64,000 nt of DNA, taken from contig JAJDWR010000063.1 of the NCBI GenBank assembly GCA_022825505.1, forward strand, positions 97,611 through 161,610. Direction: 5' to 3'. Source of the stretch: Gammaproteobacteria bacterium (GTDB lineage: Bacteria; Pseudomonadota; Gammaproteobacteria; Steroidobacterales; Rariloculaceae). Below the pieces are notes generated by a model. It was not told the DNA's origin. It was given only the letters and a program-made list of their open reading frames with translations, and ran no database searches. The position numbers and the translations under genes are program-made. Below, piece by piece: positions 16,927 to 25,648 of the stretch (within the stretch, counting starts at the first letter, position 1; each line of letters starts with the position of its first letter).

Positions 16927-17751
16927 TCATGCTGGATTGGCTCCCGGTACGCGAAGCACTTCGGTGGTCAACCCGCCGTTCGGATTCAATTCCAGCCATC
17001 GCATGCCGGGCGGGCGGTTGTCCTCGGCGAACTCGTCGTTTTCGGGCCGAAATTGCGCGCAGGTCGAGGGCGTACTCATGAGCCGTACGCCATCGGCATG
17101 CCGGTCGAGTTCCTGGTGCACATGGCCCCAGAGCACGGCGCGCACCTGTGCATGCAGCCGCACCAGGTCCATGAACGGTTCGGCGTCGCGTAGCCCTGGG
17201 TTGTCCAGCCAGGCGCTCCCCATGGCAACAGGCGGGTGATGCATGCAGATCAGGGTGTGCTCGCCGGGATGCTTCTCAAGCACCCTTTCCATACGGGCCA
17301 GTTCGGCGGTTCCCAGGGCGCCGGCAACTTCCCCGTTGCCGAATGAGTTCAACAGGATCAACCGCCACGCACCGAGTCGCGTATCGCCGCATACCTGGAC
17401 CCGCGGCGCTGCGAGGTACCGCTCGAGGACCGCGGGATCGTCGTGGTTGCCGGGAATGCAGAAGGCCGGCGGTCCAAGGGATTCCAGTGTCTTGCGGAAC
17501 CGCTCGTACCCGGCCTGGCTCTCGTCGTGGACGATGTCGCCCGTGACGACAATGGCGTCAGGTGGCCAGCGGGCGTCCGCTTTCGCATTGACGAGCACGG
17601 AGTCGAGCGATGCCTGGGTATTGATGCCGCGATGCTTCGTGTCCGCGGAAGCGAACAGGTGCGTGTCGGTGATCTGGAGCAGCACGGTGGAAAGGCCACC
17701 GATCTCACCTGCAGTCTGAGGGGACGGGCGGGAAGCAACTGGCGAGGTCAT
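16927..17751 (-). CDS. cpdA: 3',5'-cyclic-AMP phosphodiesterase (class III)
   Basis: A 274-residue metallophosphoesterase. The dinuclear-metal ligands are present: D29 and H31 in QITDTH, D72 in TGDIVHD, N102 and H103 in PGNHDD, His in CMHHPP and both His of GHVH. The pattern matches E. coli CpdA/Icc, which hydrolyses cAMP to AMP; other class III enzymes act on related phosphodiesters. It is the last gene of a five-gene minus-strand operon, 6 bp after the multicopper oxidase gene, which is an unusual partner. Confidence 0.88.
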   Translation of the reverse strand: MTSPVASRPSPQTAGEIGGLSTVLLQITDTHLFASADTKHRGINTQASLDSVLVNAKADARWPPDAIVVTGDIVHDESQAGYERFRKTLESLGPPAFCIPGNHDDPAVLERYLAAPRVQVCGDTRLGAWRLILLNSFGNGEVAGALGTAELARMERVLEKHPGEHTLICMHHPPVAMGSAWLDNPGLRDAEPFMDLVRLHAQVRAVLWGHVHQELDRHADGVRLMSTPSTCAQFRPENDEFAEDNRPPGMRWLELNPNGGLTTEVLRVPGANPA

Positions 17752-17757
17752 TGGAAC

Positions 17758-19041
17758 CTAGGATTCCGACCGGTAAGCCATGGACCCGAGCGGCGGTTCG
17801 TACCAGCCCGGATCGGTGTAGTCACCGGGCGGTTGATCGGCGCGTACCTTGACCACAGTGAACATCCCACCCATCCCGATGGGCCCGTACGGTCCTTCGC
17901 CCGTCATCATGGGCAGCGTGTTCTCCGGCAGTTCCATCTGCATGGAGGCCATTTCGGCCATGCCGCGATCGCCCATGACCATGTACCCGGGAATCAGGCG
18001 GCGCAACTTCTCGGCGGCTTCCTCGAAGTCGACGCCGATGGAGGTCATGACCTCGTGCCCCATGGCGTTCATGGTGTGGTGCGTCTTGTGGCAGTGGAAG
18101 GCCCAGTCGCCGGGCGCGTCGGCGACGAACTCGATGGCGCGCATCTGGCCGACGCCGACGTCGATGGTGGCCTCCGGCCAGCGCGCGGTGGGCGGTACCC
18201 AGCCGCCGTCCGTGCCCGTGACCTCGAACGAGTGACCGTGCAGGTGGATCGGGTGATTGGTCATGGTGAGATTGCCGATCCGGACGCGGACCCGATCGCC
18301 CTGCCGGACGGCCAGGGGCGCGATGCCCGGGAAGACGCGGCTGTTCCAGGTCCAGAGGTTGAAGTCCGTGTGAGTATGGACCCGCGGCGTGTAGCTCCCG
18401 GGTTCGATGTCGTAGGCGCTCATCAGAAACACGAAATCCCGGTCCACGGCGTGCTCCGCAGGATCGCGCGGATGCACGATGATGCTGCCCATCAGGCCCA
18501 TGGCCAATTGCACCATGTCGTCGGCGTGGGGGTGGTACATGAACGTACCGGAGTGCTGCATGTCGAATTCGTAGACCCAGGTTTCGCCGGGCTGAATGGG
18601 CGGTTGCGTGAGGCCGGTCACGCCGTCCATGCCGTGGGGCAGACGCACGCCGTGCCAGTGGATCGAGGTGTATTCGGGTAGCTGGTTGGTGACGAACAGC
18701 CGTACGCGGTCGCCCGCGACGCATTCGATGGTCGGCCCGGGAGCCTGGCCGTTGTAACCCCACAGGTGCGCGGTCATTCCCGGGGCGATTTCACGCACGA
18801 CGGGCTGCGCGATCAGATGGAATTCCTTCACGTCGCCATTCATTCGCCAGGGCAGTGACCAGCCGTTGAGCGTCACCACGGGCTGAAACGGCGGCCCCGA
18901 CGCGGGAGCTGGTGGCGGTTCCGTTGCCGGGGATGCGGTCAGCGGCGCTTCGGGAATCTGCGCTGCGGCATTGCGCGCCACAACGCCGGCGCTCACCAGC
19001 GCCCCCGCGGCGCTGGTCAGAAAGCTGCGGCGAGAAACCAT
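17758..19041 (-). CDS. Tat-exported multicopper oxidase
   Basis: A 427-residue cupredoxin-type oxidase. A twin-arginine signal (SRRSFLTSA) is followed by the copper ligands HWHG (128-131), HPH (170-172), HPIHLHGH (263-270) and HCHKTHHTMNAM (316-327), which together give the type 1 and trinuclear sites. Near the C-terminus there is a Met-rich stretch (about residues 355-400) with repeated M-x-M and MGGM, as in CueO/CopA enzymes that oxidise Cu(I). Likely role: periplasmic copper detoxification or laccase-like oxidation. It lies between a TolC-like lipoprotein and cpdA in one operon. Confidence 0.92.
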   Translation of the reverse strand: MVSRRSFLTSAAGALVSAGVVARNAAAQIPEAPLTASPATEPPPAPASGPPFQPVVTLNGWSLPWRMNGDVKEFHLIAQPVVREIAPGMTAHLWGYNGQAPGPTIECVAGDRVRLFVTNQLPEYTSIHWHGVRLPHGMDGVTGLTQPPIQPGETWVYEFDMQHSGTFMYHPHADDMVQLAMGLMGSIIVHPRDPAEHAVDRDFVFLMSAYDIEPGSYTPRVHTHTDFNLWTWNSRVFPGIAPLAVRQGDRVRVRIGNLTMTNHPIHLHGHSFEVTGTDGGWVPPTARWPEATIDVGVGQMRAIEFVADAPGDWAFHCHKTHHTMNAMGHEVMTSIGVDFEEAAEKLRRLIPGYMVMGDRGMAEMASMQMELPENTLPMMTGEGPYGPIGMGGMFTVVKVRADQPPGDYTDPGWYEPPLGSMAYRSES

Positions 19042-19053
19042 GCGTAGCGCTCG

Positions 19054-20304
19054 TCAGTGAACATGATAGACAGTCCCGGGCCTGAACCCGCCTTGCGCGG
19101 TCGGCTGGGCGGTTCCGGCCGGAAATCCGACACCTGCCATGGCCCGCTGCAGTTCCACCTCGGCAAGCCAGAAGTCTCGCTGCGCATCCAGCGCGGCGTT
19201 CACCGCGCTGATTTGCCCGGCAGCATCCGTCACAAGTCCGAATACGTCGATGAGCATGCCGTTATAGAGCTTGAGCTGCTCCGCTGAAGTGCGGCGGGCC
19301 AGTGGTACCAGGGCGTCACGGGCGTGCCGGGCCAGATCGTAGGAGCCCCGGTACGCGAGCCACGCGGTACGTACGTCGGCCCGCGCATTGACGCCGGCCT
19401 CACCGGCGAGGCCCTCGATACGCCCCGCGCGAACATCGAAACGCTGCGCAACGGCGCGGTCTTCGAGGCTCTCCGGGCCGATCGGGGCAGGCGGCAGATC
19501 CGCAAGCCGCTCGGGCAGTTGCACGCGGTCTGCATCCGCGCCCCACAGCCCCAGCGTCTGAACCAGCCTTTCCCGTTCCAATGCGGCTGCGAGCTGCGCG
19601 GCGGTCAGGTTGGCGATGGCATCGGCGTACAGTGTCTGCGCTCGCAGCAACTCGAGTTCAGTGGCGTTGCCCACCCGGCGCATGCCTTCCATGATGTCGC
19701 GCCCCGCCTCTGCAGCCACAGCCACGTCATCGAGATAGCGTTGCGACTGCCGAGCGGCGACTGCCTGGACCCAGGCCCGCCGCGCGGAAAACAGGAGCGC
19801 CACGATTTCATCGGCTGCCTGCAGTCGAGGTCCACGTTCATCTGTGGTGTACCCCCCGGCAAGCGCCGGCACACTGACCCACGTCATCGCATTGACCGAG
19901 AGCGGCCGCTCGATGCGCGTATCCACGGTACTCGGCTGTTGGCCGTCGTTGAAGGCCGGATTGACCGTATATGCCAGCAGCAGGCGGTCGAACCCCGGCA
20001 TGTCCAGCGTCTCAAGGGCGCGTTCCACCGCGGGATTCTGAAGCAGAGCGATCTCCGCCGCAGTCTCGGCAGTCAGGGGTTGGGCCAGCAGTTCGTCGAT
20101 GCGTTGCGTTCTGCGCTCAAGCAGCGCCTGCTGTTCGGCGGTCAGGGGTGGAGGCTCCTGCGGGAGCAGCTGCGACGCGCCAGCGAGGCCGCTGCCGACC
20201 ATTGCGCCGGGCCCGGAGGCGCATCCGCCAATCATGCCCGAAAGGCTCACGGCGCCCGCCGCGCAAAGTCCGCCGACGGTCGCGCGCAGCGCCGGCCGCA
20301 TCAT
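19054..20304 (-). CDS. TolC-family outer-membrane lipoprotein
   Basis: A 416-residue protein with a lipobox (GGCAS near residue 28) and two long alpha-helical halves rich in A, L, E and R, as in outer-membrane efflux proteins. TAAQLAAALERERLVQTLGLWG and FGLVTDAAGQISAVNAALDA are typical of the coiled-coil barrel. It begins in an ATGA overlap with the upstream small gene. A cognate pump is not in the operon; a copper-efflux role is suggested by the adjacent multicopper oxidase but not shown. It might also serve the ABC exporter at 27690-30781. Confidence 0.8.
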   Translation of the reverse strand: MMRPALRATVGGLCAAGAVSLSGMIGGCASGPGAMVGSGLAGASQLLPQEPPPLTAEQQALLERRTQRIDELLAQPLTAETAAEIALLQNPAVERALETLDMPGFDRLLLAYTVNPAFNDGQQPSTVDTRIERPLSVNAMTWVSVPALAGGYTTDERGPRLQAADEIVALLFSARRAWVQAVAARQSQRYLDDVAVAAEAGRDIMEGMRRVGNATELELLRAQTLYADAIANLTAAQLAAALERERLVQTLGLWGADADRVQLPERLADLPPAPIGPESLEDRAVAQRFDVRAGRIEGLAGEAGVNARADVRTAWLAYRGSYDLARHARDALVPLARRTSAEQLKLYNGMLIDVFGLVTDAAGQISAVNAALDAQRDFWLAEVELQRAMAGVGFPAGTAQPTAQGGFRPGTVYHVH

Positions 20305-20621
20305 TGAGGTGTCGGGGCCGGCGTCGGCTGCGCCACGGGCGCGTGATCGGAGTGACCTGCGCTGCGTTCGGTTGTGGAAACCGGGCCGGGCTCGTCCGGA
20401 CGAGCAACGATCTCCAATCGCGCGAGCCAGGACTCCCGGTCGGAATCCTCTTGCGTGTAGCCGGAGGCTGCGCTCTGGAATCTCAGCAGGGCGGCCGGCG
20501 TCGAAGGGTCCGCCGCTTCGAACCCTTCCCAGTGAGTCCAGCCCGCGACCGGAACCGAAGTCCCGCCGGCGAGCACGACGAAAAGGGCCGCGAAACGCCG
20601 GATGGTGGCCTGTGCGCTCAC
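20301..20621 (-). CDS. Small exported protein of unknown function
   Basis: A 106-residue protein with a hydrophobic N-terminal export segment (RRFAALFVVLAGGTSV) and a Pro/His-containing tail (HSDHAPVAQPTPAPTPQ). Residues 45-70 (RFQSAASGYTQEDSDRESWLARLE) are polar. It starts with GTG in a GTGA overlap with the upstream LVIVD gene and its stop overlaps the TolC-like start, so all three genes are translationally coupled. No family recognised. The His-rich tail might bind metal, in keeping with the multicopper oxidase downstream. Confidence 0.7.
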   Translation of the reverse strand: MSAQATIRRFAALFVVLAGGTSVPVAGWTHWEGFEAADPSTPAALLRFQSAASGYTQEDSDRESWLARLEIVARPDEPGPVSTTERSAGHSDHAPVAQPTPAPTPQ

Positions 20622-22069
20622 TGGAAATCGGCGATGTCCCGCGCCGGACCGATCAGCTCGACGATGTGCAGCCCCGTATTGGCGCGGTCGGCGGCGTAGA
20701 CGTAGCCGCGATCGTCTACTTCCAGGTTGTTTGTCTGGATTGCGCGCTTGCACCGCTCGGCCCCTTCCACGGTGATGCAGCGCTGGGTCGTGCGCTCATT
20801 GATGGCGGGAATGTAGTAGCCGATTTCCGTAGGCGACCAGGGATCGCGAATGTCCACCGCCCGGACCCCGCCGTTGAAATACGCCAGGAAAACGATCTTG
20901 CCGTAGTAGATGGACGTCATGTTCTCATTGGAGGAGTGGGTGCCGAACCGCCCGCCGCGCTCGCAGAAATTGCCGCTCTCCTCGGGTACCTGAAAATTCG
21001 CCACCGGCCAGGGCTTCGTTTCGTCGGTGATGTCCACCATGTACATCATCTGCCGGTTCTCGAGGCATTCGTTGCGGAGGGACTCGCCGACCACCAGCAG
21101 CATGTCGCGGGTGCGGCCCTCGGAGTTGTCGGCAAACTCCGGCACGTCCATGCCGAGCACGGGAAACACGGTATGCGCGCCGAGCCGCGGTCCCGTGTAC
21201 ATGGTGGTGATCACGGGGTACTCAAGATTCTCGTCCGTTGGCTCGAACGGATTCTCCAATGCGGGATTGCCGCGAATCAGCCGTTCCCGGTCGACGATCT
21301 GAACCACTCCGTTGAGAAACGTACCGTATCCGAAGTAGATGCGGTTGCCGACCGCGATGGGTCCGTGCAGATCGTAATTGCTCATCTCCTCGTGGTTGGG
21401 CGCGCCGGGCTGCTGTCCGGGCAGGCCGAAATTGCGAATGAAGCGCGGTTCTGCGGGATCGGAAAGATCGTAGACCTGGGTCATGCGCCGCGTGGCCCAT
21501 CCCTCGACGCCGGAGACGAGGTAGGCGATGCCGGTGTCGCATTCCCACCAGTTCTTGTGGGTGTCCACCAGCCCCTGGGATTCCATCCACGAGACCAGTT
21601 CGGGACTCTCGGGCGCGGTGACATTCCAGACCTGGTGGCCGCTGCGGCCCACGGCGCGGAGCAGGTAGTAGTTGCCGTCGATGCCACCTGGGAGATCGCT
21701 GCCCGCGCACCAGCGAACCATCTGTGCCTCGCTTTCGCCCTCACCGCCCGGGATATGGAAGAGGTATTCGGGATTGGACGGATCGGTGACGTCGAGGATG
21801 GAAGTGCCGTTGCCCTCGTCCTCGCCGGTCAGCCGGTTCTCGTGGCGCCCGGCATGGTGCCCGATGTAGGCGATCCAGCGGTCGCCCTGCCGATGAACGA
21901 TGGGCTGATAAGCGCTGCGTCCCTGCAGGTCGTCGTAGCCGACGAGCTGCATGTTGAGTGCCTCTTCACCCTCGGTGGGGTCCTGGGCGTGCGCACCTCC
22001 GCAAATGGCGAGCGACAGGGCCGCGAGTGCGGCGGGAATTCTTGATCGACCGCGTATCGACAAGCGCAT
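20618..22069 (-). CDS. Secreted LVIVD-repeat beta-propeller protein
   Basis: A 483-residue protein with a signal peptide (to about residue 28, GGAHA). Five degenerate LVIVD-type blades are visible: ILDVTDPSNPEYL, VWNVTAPESPELV, VYDLSDPAEPRFI, MVDITDETKPWPV and AVDIRDPWSPTEI. Such propellers are usually cell-surface or periplasmic and of unknown catalytic role. There are many His and at least six Cys (for example HHAGRH, CDTG), so disulfides or metal binding are possible. It is the first gene of the operon that continues to cpdA. Confidence 0.82.
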   Translation of the reverse strand: MRLSIRGRSRIPAALAALSLAICGGAHAQDPTEGEEALNMQLVGYDDLQGRSAYQPIVHRQGDRWIAYIGHHAGRHENRLTGEDEGNGTSILDVTDPSNPEYLFHIPGGEGESEAQMVRWCAGSDLPGGIDGNYYLLRAVGRSGHQVWNVTAPESPELVSWMESQGLVDTHKNWWECDTGIAYLVSGVEGWATRRMTQVYDLSDPAEPRFIRNFGLPGQQPGAPNHEEMSNYDLHGPIAVGNRIYFGYGTFLNGVVQIVDRERLIRGNPALENPFEPTDENLEYPVITTMYTGPRLGAHTVFPVLGMDVPEFADNSEGRTRDMLLVVGESLRNECLENRQMMYMVDITDETKPWPVANFQVPEESGNFCERGGRFGTHSSNENMTSIYYGKIVFLAYFNGGVRAVDIRDPWSPTEIGYYIPAINERTTQRCITVEGAERCKRAIQTNNLEVDDRGYVYAADRANTGLHIVELIGPARDIADFQ

Positions 22070-22282
22070 GGTCTCTCCCGGTATCGGATTGAGCGATGGT
22101 CCTGAATGTCGAATAGTACACCCGCCGTGTCAAGTGCCGGGGACTTGAGCTGTCGGGGGCCTGGAAACGGGTTGGGTTACACTCTTTCGCCTTTCTGGTA
22201 GCCAGAGTCCCATGTGGCCTGACGGATCGAGCTCAACAACGAAGTCGCCCTGGGGATGGGTGTCATTCAATGAGGAAGAAAC

Positions 22283-22729
22283 ATGTACAAGTCAATCCTG
22301 GCAATGATCGCACTGCTGGTTCTTTCCGGACCCGCGCAGTCACAAACAAGCGAAGTCGAGTACTTTTCTGCGCCGGGTCCCGGCGGACGGGTGCTGCCGT
22401 TCTCCGACGCAGTGCGCGTTGGGAACCTGCTCTTCCTGTCCGGAAAACTCGGCACTACAGCGGACGGACTGGCCCCCGGCGGCATTGCCGGTGAAACTCG
22501 CCAGGCGCTCGAAAACATCAGGGCGAGCCTTGAGCGTCATGGCTCTTCCATGGACCGGGTCGTCAAGTGCACGGTCTTTCTTGCGGACATGGCGGAATGG
22601 GAACAGATGAACGAGGTTTATGTGACGTTCTTTGGCGCCAATCTGCCGGCTCGAAGCGCACTGGGCGCGAGTGGTCTCGCGCTCGGCGGTCGCGTCGAGA
22701 TCGAGTGTATCGGCGTCATTGCAGAATAG
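22283..22729 (+). CDS. Exported RidA/YjgF-family protein
   Basis: A 148-residue protein combining a signal peptide (MYKSILAMIALLVLSGPAQSQ) with a complete RidA domain: FSDAVRVGNLLFLSGKLG, ALENIRASLERHGSSMDRVVK, and ARSALGASGLALGGRVEIE, where the Arg of the A-R-S block is the residue that binds the carboxylate of imine substrates. RidA normally clears reactive enamines in the cytoplasm; this one should act in the periplasm. The sulfatase gene follows 41 bp later. Confidence 0.87.
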   Translation: MYKSILAMIALLVLSGPAQSQTSEVEYFSAPGPGGRVLPFSDAVRVGNLLFLSGKLGTTADGLAPGGIAGETRQALENIRASLERHGSSMDRVVKCTVFLADMAEWEQMNEVYVTFFGANLPARSALGASGLALGGRVEIECIGVIAE

Positions 22730-22770
22730 TTCGGCAACCACGGCAAATGAGATTCGGGAAGGAAATCACC

Positions 22771-24234
22771 ATGGCCCGCAATTTCATTCGCTTCGGCCCA
22801 CAATTGTTCCTGGCCGCCCTGTTGGCACTGGCCGCAGCACCGCCCGCCATGGCTCAGGACGATGACCGGCCAAATTTCGTCGTGGTGCTCGTGGACGACA
22901 TGCGCTGGGACGACTTCGGCGCGGGCGGGCATCCATTCGTGCGCACGCCCAATATCGACCGGGTCGCGGCCGAGGGCGCGATGTTTCTCAATGCATTCAC
23001 CACCACGCCGCTCTGCTCGCCGGCCAGGGCGAGTATCCTGACGGGGCTCTACGCCCACACTCACGGGATCATCGACAACACCAACCGCCGCGGCCACGAT
23101 CTGAACACGTTCCCGCGCCAGCTCGACCGCACCGGCTATGACACCGCCTTCGTGGGCAAGTGGCACATGGGCTCCGACGGCACGCCCCGGCCGGGCTTCG
23201 ACACGTGGGTCAGCCTGATCGGACAGGGTACGAACACGAATCCCGAGGTCTATGTGGGCAGCGAGCGCGTGATGTTGGAAGGGCATGTGACGGATGTCCT
23301 TACCGAACACGCAGTTTCGTTCCTGGAGGCCACTCGGGATGAGCCTTTCGTGCTTTTCTTCTCGCAGAAGGCGGTGCACCCGGACCCGGCCCTTGGCCTG
23401 GTGGAAGGCGGCTTCATTGCGGCGGACCGGCACCTGGGCATCTACGACGGTGAGCCGATCGTGCGGCTTCCGAGCGACGGTGTGCCGCCCCTGGACAAGC
23501 CCGCCCTGATGCGGGAAATCCCGGGTCTGCCGCCGCTGGGGCCGGACACTTCCACGACCGATGCAACCATTCGTGACCGCCTGGAGATGGTCACGGGGGT
23601 GGATGAGAGCGTGGGCCGGTTGCTGGAGGCACTGGAACGCACCGGTGAGCTGAACGACACTTTTTTCGTGGTGACCAGCGACCACGGATATTTCTATGGA
23701 GAGCACGGCCTCAACGCTCAGCGGCGACTGGCGTATGAGGCGTCGGTGCGCATTCCCCTGGTGATCCGCTACCCGGGGCTGATCGGGCCGGGCGCGCGGC
23801 CGGAGCAGATGGTGCTGAGTATCGATCTGGCCTCGACAATTCTGGAACTGGCCAACCAGGAGCCCGAGGATCCGGTGCAGGGAGCTTCACTGGTTCCTGT
23901 GCTGATGGGCGCAAACCCGAAGGACTGGCGTACGTCGTTGCTGATACAGCACCACTCCGATCCGGAAGACTATCTTCGGGGCGCACCGAATTCCGGGGCG
24001 GTCTCGGAGTTCGTGCGCGTACTGCGCATGGGTTACCAGGCGGTGCGCACCGAACGCTACAAGTACATTCAATACACGGACCTGGAGGGCATGGACGAGC
24101 TCTACGATCTCGAGGCGGACCCCTACGAACTGTACAATATCGCCGACTCGCCGGAGGCAGCCCCATTGCTTGAGGACATGCAAGGGGAACTCGCCCGCTT
24201 GCTGGAATTGACGGGCTGGCCGCAGATTCCATAA
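22771..24234 (+). CDS. Exported sulfatase (formylglycine type)
   Basis: A 487-residue arylsulfatase-family hydrolase. Signal peptide to about residue 29 (AMAQ), metal ligands VVLVDDMRWDD, and the modification site C82-S-P-A-R, in which Cys is converted to formylglycine; GKWHMG and TSDHGYFYGEHG complete the active site. It releases sulfate from an organic ester, substrate unknown. The ATG at 22771 is chosen because GGAAGGAA lies directly in front; an ATG at 22747 is possible. The C-S-P-A-R site requires a maturase that is not in this window. Confidence 0.93.
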   Translation: MARNFIRFGPQLFLAALLALAAAPPAMAQDDDRPNFVVVLVDDMRWDDFGAGGHPFVRTPNIDRVAAEGAMFLNAFTTTPLCSPARASILTGLYAHTHGIIDNTNRRGHDLNTFPRQLDRTGYDTAFVGKWHMGSDGTPRPGFDTWVSLIGQGTNTNPEVYVGSERVMLEGHVTDVLTEHAVSFLEATRDEPFVLFFSQKAVHPDPALGLVEGGFIAADRHLGIYDGEPIVRLPSDGVPPLDKPALMREIPGLPPLGPDTSTTDATIRDRLEMVTGVDESVGRLLEALERTGELNDTFFVVTSDHGYFYGEHGLNAQRRLAYEASVRIPLVIRYPGLIGPGARPEQMVLSIDLASTILELANQEPEDPVQGASLVPVLMGANPKDWRTSLLIQHHSDPEDYLRGAPNSGAVSEFVRVLRMGYQAVRTERYKYIQYTDLEGMDELYDLEADPYELYNIADSPEAAPLLEDMQGELARLLELTGWPQIP

Positions 24235-24280
24235 AGTCTGTTCAAGAGCGTCAAGGACCTGAATTTGAGCATCAAGGGGC

Positions 24281-25501
24281 ATGGAGTGGTCGGTCAATCT
24301 GCCCGTGACCGACTTCCGAAGCGTATGGAAGATGAGTGACGAGCAGGTGAAGCGAGCCGGAGAAATTCGTTCCGCAGTGCTCTCGTTCGCAGTGGCGACA
24401 CTTGCGGCCATCTGCGGGCATTGGCCGGGCGAGCTGCAGGCCCACCATGGCGGAGCGCTCTACGATGCCACGCGGACAGTGACCGTTCGCGGGAGCGTCA
24501 CCGAATTCAAGTTCGTCTTTCCTCACGTGCTCGTCTACATCGCCGTCACCGACGGGGAAGGGAACACGGTGGAATGGTCGGGTGAGCTGACGACACCGAA
24601 TCGGTTGGCGAGAGGCATATCCGCGGGCTCTCCGACTTCAATCAGGTGGACTGCGAACTCCCTCTTGCCGGGTGACGTGATCGAGTTGACGGGCGATCCG
24701 GCCCGTAACGGCGCCCCCTCCATCCGCATTCGCAGGTTGGTGGATGCGAGCGGTCACGCACTGATCGGCGGAGAATCGGTAGGGGTCGAGCGTGGTTCGG
24801 CCTCACGGGAGCCGCTGCCCGTCGGCCAGGGCGCGGACCTGCGTGGCGTCTGGATCAGGCGGTACGATCATGCTTGGGAAAATTACGCGTTCAGCGAGGA
24901 ATTGCCGCCGATGACGCCCTGGGCGCAAGCGCGTTTTGCCGAATCCCGGCCGGTCTTCGGCCCCGACGCCGTTGCGGTGGTGGAAACCAATGACCCCACC
25001 TACCAGTGTCTGCCGCCCGGTGTTCCGAGAATCTACGCCCACCCCGCCGCGTTCGAGATCGTACAGTCCGCTGAGCGCGTAATGATCGTCTACGAGTTCC
25101 ATCAGTGGTTCCGGATCATTTACACGGACGGACGAAGTCATCGGACGGGTCGTCCCGAATCCTGGATGGGCGAGTCAGTCGGCCGGTGGGAAGGGGACAC
25201 GCTGGTCGTGGAGTCGGTCAACTTCAATGACAGGACCTGGATCGATCGCCGTGGAGTTCCCCACAGCGATCGGCTTCACGTGACCGAGCGATTCAGCCGC
25301 AACGGCGATGGACAGCTGATCCTGGAGATTACGGTGAAAGATCCGGTGGCGTTTACCGAGCCGTGGTCGTCGCGAAGAGTCTTCGACTCGGTGAACTGGC
25401 GGCTCGAAGAAAACGTCTGCATGGAGAATGCGCTCTTTGAGGAGTTCTCGGCCTACGAGCGCGAGGTAACGGAGTACGAAGAGGGAGCCGGGACGCCGTA
25501 G
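24281..25501 (+). CDS. Secreted DUF6152 domain fused to a WEGDTLVVE-motif domain
   Basis: A 406-residue exported protein of unknown function. A signal peptide ends at ELQA, so the mature chain would start His-His (HHGGALYD), followed by FPH about 28 residues in: the DUF6152 pattern. From about residue 190 comes a second domain with YQCLPPGVPR, GRWEGDTLVVES, FNDRTWIDR and a late Cys (ENVCMEN), also present in the proteins at 31230, 32286, 34743 and 41929. The start may instead be the ATG at 24332, which gives a shorter signal peptide. It follows a sulfatase gene. Confidence 0.8.
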   Translation: MEWSVNLPVTDFRSVWKMSDEQVKRAGEIRSAVLSFAVATLAAICGHWPGELQAHHGGALYDATRTVTVRGSVTEFKFVFPHVLVYIAVTDGEGNTVEWSGELTTPNRLARGISAGSPTSIRWTANSLLPGDVIELTGDPARNGAPSIRIRRLVDASGHALIGGESVGVERGSASREPLPVGQGADLRGVWIRRYDHAWENYAFSEELPPMTPWAQARFAESRPVFGPDAVAVVETNDPTYQCLPPGVPRIYAHPAAFEIVQSAERVMIVYEFHQWFRIIYTDGRSHRTGRPESWMGESVGRWEGDTLVVESVNFNDRTWIDRRGVPHSDRLHVTERFSRNGDGQLILEITVKDPVAFTEPWSSRRVFDSVNWRLEENVCMENALFEEFSAYEREVTEYEEGAGTP

Positions 25502-25648
25502 CTTCCGTTATCTGAACCGGTCCGACCTCATTACAAGCCGTTGAATCCCGGCCACCGCACTCATCAGCCGCAACATGACCGGCCCGGGCTCGTAGCGGCG
25601 TTCCTGTCTCTGGTCCTCATGGCGATCAACCTCCGCCAGCCCGGTAAA

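Noticed and set aside
22140..22185. Promoter upstream of the exported RidA gene
   Set aside because: TTGAGC and TACACT are present but 27 bp apart, too far for sigma-70.
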